64,000 nt of DNA from Microvirga makkahensis (GTDB lineage Bacteria; Pseudomonadota; Alphaproteobacteria; Rhizobiales; Beijerinckiaceae): the NCBI RefSeq assembly GCF_009830105.1, contig NZ_WURB01000002.1:1-64000 (forward strand), written 5' to 3'. Position 1 is the first letter of the stretch. Each line of letters begins with the position of its first letter. Of the stretch, positions 56,518 to 64,000 are shown piece by piece. The notes beneath the pieces were generated by a model, which was given only the letters and a program-made list of their open reading frames with translations, was not told the origin of the DNA and searched no databases. A program made the translations under genes and the position numbers.

Positions 56518-56688
56518 AAAGCTGAGGAGCGGGATAGGGACTTTCGTGTGGGAGGAGCTGGAGCTTGGAAGGTCATCCTGATACGACCCGCTATCAACAC
56601 TCCAGCTGCGGCAAATTTAATCGGATCAGTCTGATCCTTCCTGATACTCTGGTTTCTGCTCACTGCAAAATCTTCAACTGAGGCGATC

Positions 56689-57435
56689 TTGCTCTTCTCC
56701 GACCACATCATCTTCGTTGACGAGAGTGGTGATCACTCGCTCAAGTCGATCGATCCTCAGTATCCGATCTTTGCCCTCGCCTTCTGCATCATTCGCAAAG
56801 ACGATTACATTCACTGGCTTGTTCCTGCCGTTCAGGAGTTCAAGTTCCGGTGGTTCGGGCATGACTGCGCAATCCTACACGAGCACGAGATCCGGCGAGC
56901 TGAAGCCCCGTTCGTGTTTCTCGGGAACAAGGACAAGAAATGGCGCTTCATGAGGGAGCTGACGCAGATCATCGAGGAATGCCCGATGGTCGTTGTCGCG
57001 TCCGTGATCCAGAAGGACGAACTGGCCCGGCGCTATACCGACCCCAAGAGTCCCTACGAATTGGCGCTCCTGTTTTGCATGGAACGGGCACGGGAGTACC
57101 TGGATGACATCGCAAAGGATACAGACGGGCTGACCCACATCGTCTGCGAAGCAAGGGGCGGCAGTGGGGGCAAGGAGGATCGAGAGCTTGAACTTGAGTT
57201 CCGCCGTATTGCGACAGGTGCAAACCCACTCAGCCGTGGCCCGATCGAAGGCTTTGAGATCCTCTTCGCCGACAAGAAGGCGAATTCGGTTGGGCTACAG
57301 ATCGCAGATCTCATTGCGCGGCCAATCGGCCTGAAGACGCTCCGTCCGGATCAGGATAACCGGGCCTATGACACCATCCTGCCGAAGGTGTGGGACCGAA
57401 AGGTTTTCCCTCAGAAAAGCGAAAGGCCCCGGTAA
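56689..57435 (+). CDS. DUF3800 domain protein
   Basis: 248 residues from a TTG at 56689 with GAGG upstream. DUF3800 marks: IIFVDESGDHS at the N-terminus (acidic, RNase H-like), a long middle with HEHEIRRAEAPFVFL, and a C-terminal KKANSVGLQIADLIARPIG. The family is predicted to have an RNase H-like fold and is frequent near mobile elements and defence loci. No activity is proven. Confidence 0.88.
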   Translation: MLFSDHIIFVDESGDHSLKSIDPQYPIFALAFCIIRKDDYIHWLVPAVQEFKFRWFGHDCAILHEHEIRRAEAPFVFLGNKDKKWRFMRELTQIIEECPMVVVASVIQKDELARRYTDPKSPYELALLFCMERAREYLDDIAKDTDGLTHIVCEARGGSGGKEDRELELEFRRIATGANPLSRGPIEGFEILFADKKANSVGLQIADLIARPIGLKTLRPDQDNRAYDTILPKVWDRKVFPQKSERPR

Positions 57436-57622
57436 ACCGAGGCCCAGCGCCGACCGGGGACAACCCCCAATCCACTTAACTGACATATTGGGGCAAGTTG
57501 CGGCAATGTCAAGTTGTGCCCGTCGCCTCCAAGCTTGGCTTTAAGGATGGCCGTGAGCTCCAACAATCCGAGCCGGATCATCCCCTTGCTACCACCTGCC
57601 ATCAGGTCCAGGATCTCGGCCG

Positions 57623-58141
57623 ATGGACGACACGCTGCACCCAGGCCCGACGAAAACGCTTCTGATCGTGTACCATTCGATGACCGGAGGCACCCGTCAG
57701 ATCGTCGAGGCCGCTGCCCGTGGAGCCGCTTTGGAGCCGACCGTGCGGGTTCGCCTGCTTCCCGCGCCGGATGCTCAGGCCGCCGATCTCCTCGAAGCAG
57801 ACGGCTATCTCTTTGGCACGCCCGAGAACTTGGCGGCCATGGCTGGGCTGATGAAGGACTTCTTCGACCGCACCTACTATCCGGCTCTCGATCACCTCAG
57901 CGGGCGCCCTTACGCGACGTTGATCTGCGCCGGCAGCGACGGTCACAACGCGGCCCGTCAGGTCGAGCGCATCGCGACGGGATGGCGGCTCAAAGCCATG
58001 GCGGATCCGCTGATCGTCTGCACCCATGCCCAGACTCCGGAAGCGATCCTGGCCCCTAAGGTCATCGGCCCAGACGATCTGAAGCGCTGCGAAGAGCTTG
58101 GGGCCGCCCTCGCGGCAGGGATGAGTATCGGGATGTTCTAA
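57623..58141 (+). CDS. Flavodoxin-like protein
   Basis: 172 residues. LLIVYHSMTGGTRQIVEAAARGA is the phosphate-binding loop of FMN, LEADGYLFGTPENLAAMAGLMKDFFDRTYYP the second FMN-contacting segment, and ATLICAGSDGHNAARQVERIATGWRLKAM the last strand-helix. Likely an FMN-binding electron carrier or small oxidoreductase in the cytoplasm. No operon partner. The family is clear; the partner enzymes are not. Confidence 0.8.
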   Translation: MDDTLHPGPTKTLLIVYHSMTGGTRQIVEAAARGAALEPTVRVRLLPAPDAQAADLLEADGYLFGTPENLAAMAGLMKDFFDRTYYPALDHLSGRPYATLICAGSDGHNAARQVERIATGWRLKAMADPLIVCTHAQTPEAILAPKVIGPDDLKRCEELGAALAAGMSIGMF

Positions 58142-58231
58142 CGAGCCCGGAGTAGGAGCCAATCGGAGCAAACATGCCCTGTTTTGAGGAACTGGGCTGG
58201 GCTGAACCGGGAGGAGACGGTCTGCTGATCT

Positions 58232-58465
58232 TTAGTGTGTGGCGTTGGAGCCGCCGTCGAGCGCGCCTCCCTTTTCCAGGACGATCTGCCCGAAGGCTGA
58301 GAGTGCACGTGCTATCAGATTAGACCGGTCGCTTTCAGGCGCGAGCAGGATCAGGTCGGCAAGGCTCTCGACCATCAAGGAGGCCATCGCAACCAGGTCG
58401 GTGTCGCCGCGCTCAAAGCGCTCTTGCACCAGCTGATTGATGTCACAGTGCAAACAGTCGGACAT
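58232..58465 (-). CDS. Small uncharacterised protein
   Basis: 77 residues from the ATG at 58465 with a GGAGAGGGG upstream. An N-terminal CLHCDINQLVQERFERGDTDLVAMASLMVESLADLILLAPESDRSNLIARALSAFGQIVLEKG is a helical pair with a CxxC. I do not recognise the family. It lies downstream of the CYTH-like gene on the same strand. Confidence 0.6.
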   Translation of the reverse strand: MSDCLHCDINQLVQERFERGDTDLVAMASLMVESLADLILLAPESDRSNLIARALSAFGQIVLEKGGALDGGSNATH

Positions 58466-58551
58466 TTCATTCCCCTCTCCGGCAGCGGGGCGGATCCGGC
58501 CTGCGCGCAGCGCCCCTCTGAACCAAGGCTTCCAGGAGCTGCTAACAGGGT

Positions 58552-59241
58552 TCAGGGTGCAAAGCACCCGTGACAAGGAGGCTGTACCTCCGTCCTGTCG
58601 GCAGTGCCAAGATCATCGATCTCCCGATCCGCCCTGGTCTCCGGCACAGGGCTATCCGCGGGTAGCGGGACTCCGGCCGCCGGTGCATCCGGCTCCTCGG
58701 CTTGCTGCGGCAATGATCCCGTCGTCACCCTGTCCTCCAAAAGATCGAGCAGGCTGTTGAGAGCCGCATCCGTAAGCTCAATCTCCGGAGCGTCCGGGCA
58801 GCCATCGAGAGCCATGCGCCGGCGGCCGTATGCGGGATCGGCGCTGACCTCCGAGCCGAACCAGGGCGGCGGCTGAAAATCCTGCTCGTCTTCGGGCGCA
58901 CTGGCCACTGCAACCAGATCCAGAGCACCGGGCCGGACGAAGTGAAGGGCCTGGATCTCGTGCGAGCCCAGGGTGAGTCTGGTCCACACATACTCAACCT
59001 GGCCTTGGCTGATCGCGAGCAGCGCCTGCGCATGAGCCGGAGGCAGGTCCGCCCAGTCCTCGGATGCCTCGTCAGCCCCGGCCTCGAGGATCAGGCTGCT
59101 GCGGGTCTCCTCGATCTGCACCAAGGCATTGCGCTGCGGCTGGTCCGGGAAGTAGCCCTCCAGCACCCGCTCGCCTCCCCTCTCCTGCTGGATCAGGCGA
59201 GCCAGAGATGGAGCAATCCTGAACAGGCGATGGCCAGACAT
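58552..59241 (-). CDS. CYTH-like domain protein
   Basis: 229 residues. RLFRIAPSLARLIQQERGGERVLEGYFPDQPQRNALVQIEETRSSLILEAG, then QVEYVWTRLTLGSHEIQALHFVRPGALDLVAVASA and PPWFGSEVSADPAYGRRRMALDG follow the strand order of CYTH proteins, whose last signature normally reads like PxWLGxEVTxDxxYxNxxLA. The N-terminal EIERKFLV motif is replaced by HRLFRIAPS, so catalysis is doubtful. Role unknown. The C-terminal 50 residues are Pro/Ala/Glu-rich. Confidence 0.6.
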   Translation of the reverse strand: MSGHRLFRIAPSLARLIQQERGGERVLEGYFPDQPQRNALVQIEETRSSLILEAGADEASEDWADLPPAHAQALLAISQGQVEYVWTRLTLGSHEIQALHFVRPGALDLVAVASAPEDEQDFQPPPWFGSEVSADPAYGRRRMALDGCPDAPEIELTDAALNSLLDLLEDRVTTGSLPQQAEEPDAPAAGVPLPADSPVPETRADREIDDLGTADRTEVQPPCHGCFAP

Positions 59242-59345
59242 GCGGTTGGGTCTCTCTCATTAGCAGTGTAACAGGCTTCCGCCCTGCCCTGAACCTAGGG
59301 CACAGCTTTAAGAGACAAAGCGACCAGGGCGAAGGCCTGTCCTTT

Positions 59346-59369
59346 GAGAGCATGAGGTTCTGTGGGGCA
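59346..59369 (+). repeat. ISKra4 left inverted end (24 bp)
   Basis: Matches the complement of 61601-61624 at 23 of 24 bases. The transposase stop is two bases inside. Confidence 0.85.
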
Positions 59370-59370
59370 A

Positions 59371-60774
59371 TCAGGCAGCTACCCGCTTGTGGCCTCTGTT
59401 ATTGTCGTTCGCCATACTCGGGTACCAGTGCTCGAATGCGGCACGCAGCGAGCCATCCAGGGTCCTGGTGCGCGTCTGCAACAGCAGATGAGCCCCACGT
59501 CGGCTCCACTGCATCTGCTGCTTCTTGGCAAAACGCTTGCTGATCACGGCATTCACCGTCGCCTCAACAAAAGCCGAGGAGATCCGCTCACCGGACCGGT
59601 AGCGCTCGCCATAGTTGATCAGGCTCGCTTCATTGCTGGTGATATAGAGCTGGAACTTCCGTATAGTGGTCCTGAGCTTGCGCAGGTTGGGATAGCAACT
59701 GTCGAGAGCTTCGAGATCGAGCACCAGATCATCGATGGCCTCGCGGGCTCGATAGGTGTTGCCGTGCCAGAGAAACCACTTGGTCCGGCGCAATTCAGCG
59801 AGAACTTCAGTCCCGGCGTCCTTGTCATGGTGCACCAGACCCTGAGCAAACTGGCGCAGGACCGTGATCCGCATGGTGATATGGAACCAGTCGAGGACGT
59901 GCTCGCTGCACGGGCTGATCCGCTCGGCAAGCGAGCGGACCTCGTCCCCGCCATCTGTGATAAAGGTCAGATCCTGATCGGCCTGGAAGCCTTGGCGCCT
60001 GAGATGATCGATGATGCGACGCTGCGGCTTGCGATCATAGCCGTGGACAAAGCCGATGTACCGGGCGTCTCCCTCTTCGGACATGGACCGACCGACGATG
60101 AGCTCGAAATTCTTCTTTCTGTCGCGCCAGTCGCGGATGTAGCCGCAGTCGAGGCCAATGACCATTCGTCCATCAGGAATTGGCAGATCCTCCCAATCGC
60201 GAGGGTCCGTTCCCTCCATGAATGAGACCCGCTGCTCAGCGAGATCACTCTCCATCCGCTCGGCGGCGCGGAGCACATGCTGACGGACCGTCGTTGCGTT
60301 GACGCCGCTATCCACAGGCAAGACATCGGCCAGGAGACCGGCGGCTGCCGCATAGGGCACGAGCGAGGCCCAGCGGGTCTCAAGGTACAGGCGCTCCGGC
60401 GCTACATGGTCGGGGATCAACTGCGTCAGAGGCGAGATGGTGGCCGGACCGTTGGTCTGCCGCTCTTTGGGAACGTAGAAGCGTGGGCTCTTCAACTGGA
60501 CGTCGCCAAATAGGGTCCGGAAGGTGATTGGGTAACTACCTTTGCTCCGAAGCCGCTGGCCAGTGATCTCGCAGTGACGGTGTTTCTCAAGCCAGTCATT
60601 GACTTGAGCCTCGACGATCAGCTGTTGAGCGGCTGCCAATAAGGTCTTGCTCTCGGCCAAGGACAAGCCCAGATCCTCGGCTCCCTCGGTGATCTTCGTC
60701 AGGGATGCGACCTCCTCCGCGTCTCCAACGGTGCCGTCGTCTCCAACGATCTGAAGCATGATCCTGACCTGCAT
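59371..60774 (-). CDS. ISKra4-family transposase
   Basis: 467 residues. LTKITEGAEDLGLSLAESKTLLAAAQQLIVEAQV, RLRSKGSYPITFRTLFGDVQLKSPRFY and ATTVRQHVLRAAERME are typical of the family. Catalytic region: VIGLDCGYIRDW, FITDGGDEVRSLAER, then SSAFVEATVNAVISKRFAKKQQMQWSRRGAHLLLQTRTRTLDG. The frame is intact, so the element could be active. Start at 60774 follows GGAGG-like GGGAGG. Confidence 0.9.
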   Translation of the reverse strand: MQVRIMLQIVGDDGTVGDAEEVASLTKITEGAEDLGLSLAESKTLLAAAQQLIVEAQVNDWLEKHRHCEITGQRLRSKGSYPITFRTLFGDVQLKSPRFYVPKERQTNGPATISPLTQLIPDHVAPERLYLETRWASLVPYAAAAGLLADVLPVDSGVNATTVRQHVLRAAERMESDLAEQRVSFMEGTDPRDWEDLPIPDGRMVIGLDCGYIRDWRDRKKNFELIVGRSMSEEGDARYIGFVHGYDRKPQRRIIDHLRRQGFQADQDLTFITDGGDEVRSLAERISPCSEHVLDWFHITMRITVLRQFAQGLVHHDKDAGTEVLAELRRTKWFLWHGNTYRAREAIDDLVLDLEALDSCYPNLRKLRTTIRKFQLYITSNEASLINYGERYRSGERISSAFVEATVNAVISKRFAKKQQMQWSRRGAHLLLQTRTRTLDGSLRAAFEHWYPSMANDNNRGHKRVAA

Positions 60775-60835
60775 GGAACCTCCCGTGCGCTCGCGGAGAG
60801 CCAGGCGCCTTCACTGGCCATTGGAGCGCACGGCT

Positions 60836-61534
60836 TCACCACTGTTGATGCATGAGGTCGAGATACTCGGTCTTGCTTAGCCGCTCGTTGACTTCTTTTC
60901 GGGAGAACGGCTTGCCCACCCACCCTTGGCGTACCTCAAGGCATTCCAGAGCCTCCCGGATCTGATCTATTTCCTCGGCGTCGATGGAGGCGCCTGTGCT
61001 CCGCTTCAAAGCGAGCTTATCAGCGAAATCGGCCAAGACGGCGAAGTCATGACTGGTCTCCAGAGTGATACAGGCCTGACGCTGGTCCAGAAAACCCGGC
61101 ACCCCGCCGCAGTCCTCCGGCGGGCAGGATCCGTCCCCGCCCAGACAAATGGGATACATCGTCCCCTGATCAGCCTCATGCCGGCTCTCCAGGCGCACCT
61201 CGTGCTCCCAGGGACCATTGAGGTCGTACTCGTAGCGGAAGCGGGCTCCTTTGCGAAAGCGAAGCTCCGAGAGCGGGACATCTGGAGACTGGGCCGCCAG
61301 TTCCAGGGAGCCGAACCGCTTGGCCCGGAGCGTGAACTGGAACAGGTGGATGCCCTCCCAACCCATCACTACTTGAAAGACGCCATGCAACTCCCGCAGC
61401 GTTAGGCTGGCCGGGACCTGAACCCGCCGCCAGATCATGGGACTGATCCCGAGCAGCCAAAACTTGAACTGCAGAATCTCCGGCGCTGGAGAAGGATCAG
61501 GCGGCTCTGGTTTGGATGGGGTGCGCTTTGGCAA
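60836..61534 (-). CDS. Plasmid pRiA4b ORF-3 family protein (IS passenger)
   Basis: 232 residues. FKFWLLGISPMIWRRVQVPASLTLRELHGVFQVVMGWEGIHLFQFTLRAKRFG and YEYDLNGPWEHEVRLESR with YPICLGGDGSCPPEDCGG are the family signature. It lies in the same orientation as the transposase, 61 bases ahead of it, inside the inverted ends. The family is frequent beside ISKra4-type transposases. Function unknown. Confidence 0.9.
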   Translation of the reverse strand: MPKRTPSKPEPPDPSPAPEILQFKFWLLGISPMIWRRVQVPASLTLRELHGVFQVVMGWEGIHLFQFTLRAKRFGSLELAAQSPDVPLSELRFRKGARFRYEYDLNGPWEHEVRLESRHEADQGTMYPICLGGDGSCPPEDCGGVPGFLDQRQACITLETSHDFAVLADFADKLALKRSTGASIDAEEIDQIREALECLEVRQGWVGKPFSRKEVNERLSKTEYLDLMHQQW

Positions 61535-61600
61535 ATGAAAGTGTCTCGCAGCCTTGTTGCATATAGCCGGAAACTATGTAGCGCCGACCCGTTACCAGTC

Positions 61601-61624
61601 TGCCCCACAAAACCTCATGCTCTC
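61601..61624 (-). repeat. ISKra4 right inverted end (24 bp)
   Basis: Complement of the left end with one mismatch. Its last bases fall in the cydB frame. Confidence 0.85.
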
Positions 61625-61961
61625 CTGGTTCGCGTGGCCGCAGGTCCTGTTCACGGCCCAGGTGCCGCTGCTCGTCGGCCTCTGCTCCGGCGCGCTGCTG
61701 GTGAGCCTGGTGCGCCGCTGGGAGTACTGGCCCTTCCTGCTGACGCTGGGGCTGTTCGGCCTGTGTCTGCTCGGGTTGAGCGTCAGCATGTTTCCGCACG
61801 TGGTGCCGAACGCCGTCACCATCCACGAGGCCGCGGCTCCCCATGCCAGCCTAGCCTTCATGCTGGTCGGTGCGAGCGTGCTGATCCCGATCATCCTCGC
61901 CTACACCGGGTACTCGTACTGGGTGTTCCGCGGCAAGACCGGACACGAGGGCTATCACTGA
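61619..61961 (+). pseudogene. cydB: Cytochrome bd oxidase subunit II, 3' remnant
   Basis: About 113 codons. WFAWPQVLFTAQVPLLVGLCSGALLVSLVRR, then two membrane helices and VPNAVTIHEAAAPHASLAFMLVGASVLIPIILAYTGYSYWVFRGKT match the end of CydB/CioB. The first two thirds of the gene are absent: upstream lies the ISKra4 end, and no cydB or cydA sequence appears left of the element. The last stop shares a base with the DUF2474 start. An oxidase cannot be made from this locus. Confidence 0.85.
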
Positions 61962-62086
61962 TGGACACCATGACTGAACCAAACTCTGCCCTGCGCCGCT
62001 GGCTGTGGTTCGTCGGCCTCTGGGCCGCCGGCGTCGGCACGACCGGAGTGATCAGTCTCGTCATCAGGTTCTGGCTGAAATCGTAA
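61961..62086 (+). CDS. DUF2474 protein, CydX-like small subunit
   Basis: 41 residues starting in the stop of cydB (TGATG). RRWLWFVGLWAAGVGTTGVISLVIRFWL is a single membrane helix with the WFVGLWxxGV core of DUF2474, the small subunit found after cioAB/cydAB in alpha- and gammaproteobacteria. It is intact, but its partner is broken. Confidence 0.85.
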   Translation: MDTMTEPNSALRRWLWFVGLWAAGVGTTGVISLVIRFWLKS

Positions 62087-62147
62087 TCGGGCAGTTCCCG
62101 GGGCGCGCCATCACAACGCGCAGACGCATAGACATGAAGGATCAGAC

Positions 62148-62540
62148 ATGACCACGAAAGTTGGCGCGAAAGACGCCATCCTCAAGTACGGCTTGAAATG
62201 TCGCTGCCCCAGATGCGGCAAGGGCCGCCTGTTCAACGGTTTCCTCACCCTTGCACCCCGCTGCGAGGCGTGCGGCCTCGACTACTCCTTCGCCGATCCA
62301 GCGGACGGACCCGCCTTTTTCGTCATGATGACAATGGCCATCCCCGCGACGGCATTCGGCGTGTGGATCGAACTGGCCTACGAGCCGTCCGCGTGGGTGC
62401 ATCTGCTCACGACCTTGCCGTTCATGCTGCTGAGCTGCATACCACCGATCCGTCCCTTCAAGGGCATGCTGGTCGCAAGCCAGTACTTCCACAAGGCCGA
62501 GGAAGGCCGCTTCGTCGTTCCCCACCAGACCTCGGCTTAG
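62148..62540 (+). CDS. DUF983 membrane protein
   Basis: 130 residues. A CPRCGKGRLF-CEACGLDYSF zinc-ribbon-like segment (19-48) is followed by two transmembrane helices (FFVMMTMAIPATAFGVWIEL and LLTTLPFMLLSCIPPIRP). DUF983 is often encoded with respiratory oxidases and may assist their assembly. It follows DUF2474 by 61 bases, so it was probably part of the cyd/cio operon. Confidence 0.85.
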   Translation: MTTKVGAKDAILKYGLKCRCPRCGKGRLFNGFLTLAPRCEACGLDYSFADPADGPAFFVMMTMAIPATAFGVWIELAYEPSAWVHLLTTLPFMLLSCIPPIRPFKGMLVASQYFHKAEEGRFVVPHQTSA

Positions 62541-62657
62541 GCGGATTGCTGCCGATGAGGGCTGTCACCGCTTAGGGAGAGCCATCTGTCGACCGAGCAA
62601 CGCAGTTGGCTGCGGATCAGGTTTGAAATTCCTGGACCCTCGATTTACTGTGGATAA

Positions 62658-62676
62658 GGGCCGCTATGGGCGGCCC
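62658..62676 (+). terminator. Possible terminator after DUF983
   Basis: Stem GGGCCGC/GCGGCCC with a 5-base loop followed by ATTTT, about 115 bases after the stop. No other feature was seen between 62541 and 62789. Confidence 0.45.
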
Positions 62677-62789
62677 ATTTTCGCCCGCAAGGCTCAGAAT
62701 GAGAGCGATCCAAGGGTGAGGATGCTAGGCGTCACTCGCTGACAGTGTCCCTGGGTGAGTCAAACCTTTAGGGACTTGGCATAGATCGG

Positions 62790-63908
62790 CTATTCGTGCG
62801 TAAACCTTTCGGCAGCCTCAACGACAGCTTCGCGGTTGAGCTCAAATCCGAGTCCAGGTTTGGCTGGAAGTGACAGTTTTCCCTGGCGCGGAGTCAGGTC
62901 TGGCTCTGCGATAATGTTGTCTCGCATCAGCTGCCACATGATTTGATTTCCATAATCCAGATTTGGCAGGATCCGCCCTATCTGATGTTCCGCGCAAGTT
63001 GTGATGCCGGTTGTAAAGGAACTGTGAATGCAAACCTTCATGCCGGCCGCTTCCGCAACTGCGGCAGCTTTTACCATTGGTTGTATCCCGCCAATTTCCC
63101 GTGGCCCGAGAACAATGATGTCCGCTGCCTGGGTGCGACAAACCTCATAGACGTCGTTGAGCGTGAATACCGCTTGATCTGCTGCGATTGGTACGCCCAC
63201 CGCCATTCTTACCTGCGCGAGCGCAGGAATAGATCCGCTGCCGGTTGGCTGCTCGACGAAGTCAGGATCAAACCGCTCTAGCTTCTTGATCATACGGATT
63301 GCAGTTGCAACATCCCAGGCTTCGTTGGCATCGAGGCGGAGCGACGCGTTACCGATGATCGAGCGTACCGCGGCAGTGGCTTGTATATCGAAGTCTTCTC
63401 CGAGCCCGACTTTCATATAGATGACCGGCTCGCCAAGATTAACAGCGCGTTCTGCATCAGCAGCCAGCTCCTCGACCGTGCTCCCCTGCAGAAAGTAGAA
63501 ATACCCGACTTCGTCGCGGTGGGATCCGCCGAATAGATCATAGACGGGGCGCCCGGCCGATTTGCCCATGAGATCCCAAAGCGCCATCTCCAGGCCTGCA
63601 AGAAGCTGGTTGGCGAAACGTGGGTTGTTGGCCCCGTAGGCCTTGAACTCTGTCTGGAAGATGGTGCGACAAAGTGCGGTGCACTCGAAGGCTGAACGAC
63701 CGATGAGACGCTTGCCGAGATGCCGAAGAACCTCTGCAAGAGCTCTTGGATCGGGGGCGGTTGTGCATTCACCAATCCCGCAGTGCCCACTGTCGTCCTC
63801 AATCTCTACAAGATTGACAGTGAAATGTTCCGTCACCCCCTGCGCCCAAACGTATGGCTTGCGCAGCGGCATTTTCAGCGGCGTGACTCGAATATTGGTA
63901 ATCTTCAT
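62790..63908 (-). CDS. Enolase-superfamily enzyme (muconate lactonising/mandelate racemase type)
   Basis: 372 residues. The N-terminal capping domain (ITNIRVTPLKMPLRKPYVWAQGV) leads to the barrel, with YMKVGLG (Lys of the KxG pair), LRLDANEAW (metal Asp), FVEQP (metal Glu), IAADQAVF (metal Asp) and a C-terminal IHSSFTTGIT. These are the marks of the muconate cycloisomerase subgroup. Reaction may be cycloisomerisation, racemisation or dehydration; the substrate is unknown. No start-adjacent operon is visible within the window. Confidence 0.88.
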   Translation of the reverse strand: MKITNIRVTPLKMPLRKPYVWAQGVTEHFTVNLVEIEDDSGHCGIGECTTAPDPRALAEVLRHLGKRLIGRSAFECTALCRTIFQTEFKAYGANNPRFANQLLAGLEMALWDLMGKSAGRPVYDLFGGSHRDEVGYFYFLQGSTVEELAADAERAVNLGEPVIYMKVGLGEDFDIQATAAVRSIIGNASLRLDANEAWDVATAIRMIKKLERFDPDFVEQPTGSGSIPALAQVRMAVGVPIAADQAVFTLNDVYEVCRTQAADIIVLGPREIGGIQPMVKAAAVAEAAGMKVCIHSSFTTGITTCAEHQIGRILPNLDYGNQIMWQLMRDNIIAEPDLTPRQGKLSLPAKPGLGFELNREAVVEAAERFTHE

Positions 63909-64000
63909 TGTTTGTACCTCCCGCTATACTGATTATTATGTTGCGATCTCGGGCATCGCTCATGGCCATCATTGCCTGACGATTTCAATCTCGTGACTTG

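Larger units (their letters stand above)
59346..61624 (-). mobile_element. ISKra4-family element with passenger gene
   Basis: 2,279 bases between 24-bp inverted ends (59346-59369 and 61601-61624) that start GAGAGCATGAGG and have one mismatch. It contains the transposase and a pRiA4b ORF-3-like passenger, both on the minus strand. The right end lies inside the 3' part of cydB. Confidence 0.85.

Overview
The window looks like a high-GC alphaproteobacterium of the Hyphomicrobiales, probably Methylobacteriaceae-like (Microvirga/Methylobacterium type). This is inferred from two DUF1236 proteins, a Lrp-type BkdR divergent from a four-gene bkd operon, rhizobial-style intergenic palindromes, and plasmid families typical of that group. 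No rRNA, tRNA or CRISPR array was seen.

Region 1 (1-20.4 kb) is ordinary chromosome-like DNA. It holds the end of ftsK, two DUF1236 genes, a LuxR-type regulator, an ECF sigma/anti-sigma pair divergent from a Gly/Asn-rich subtilisin, and bkdR with a small ACT-like gene and the branched-chain 2-oxoacid dehydrogenase operon (E1a, E1b, E2, E3). It continues with ilvA, an MFS exporter, an M20 amidohydrolase/diaminopropionate ammonia-lyase operon whose divergent Lrp regulator is broken by an in-frame TAG, an AraC regulator and a small secreted protein. Branched-chain amino acid breakdown (bkd) and synthesis (ilvA) therefore sit side by side.

Region 2 (20.5-26.5 kb) is a scrapyard of mobile DNA. 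It has a decayed ATPase ORF, an ISNCY-type transposase remnant, a Tn3-family transposon with intact 38-bp ends but a twice-frameshifted transposase, and an IS6-family transposase cut by the Tn3 end.

Region 3 (26.5-57.5 kb) is plasmid-like. It carries a Rep_3-type replication initiator with duplicated upstream repeats and an operator-like palindrome, an orphan C5 methyltransferase, an orphan adenine methyltransferase beside a cysteine-peptidase-like protein, paralogous pairs of uncharacterised proteins, an AAA+ ATPase/metallophosphoesterase operon, a RES/Xre toxin-antitoxin pair, a XerC/D-like recombinase and a DUF3800 protein. Long stretches between these hold decayed sequence. It may be an integrated plasmid or part of a larger replicon; the window cannot decide.

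Region 4 (57.6-64 kb) has a flavodoxin-like protein, a CYTH-like protein, an ISKra4-family element with a pRiA4b ORF-3-like passenger gene and 24-bp ends, the 3' remnant of cydB with a DUF2474 (CydX-like) gene and a DUF983 gene, and an enolase-superfamily enzyme. Boundaries and starts were judged by reading frame, Shine-Dalgarno match and family length; no searches were run.
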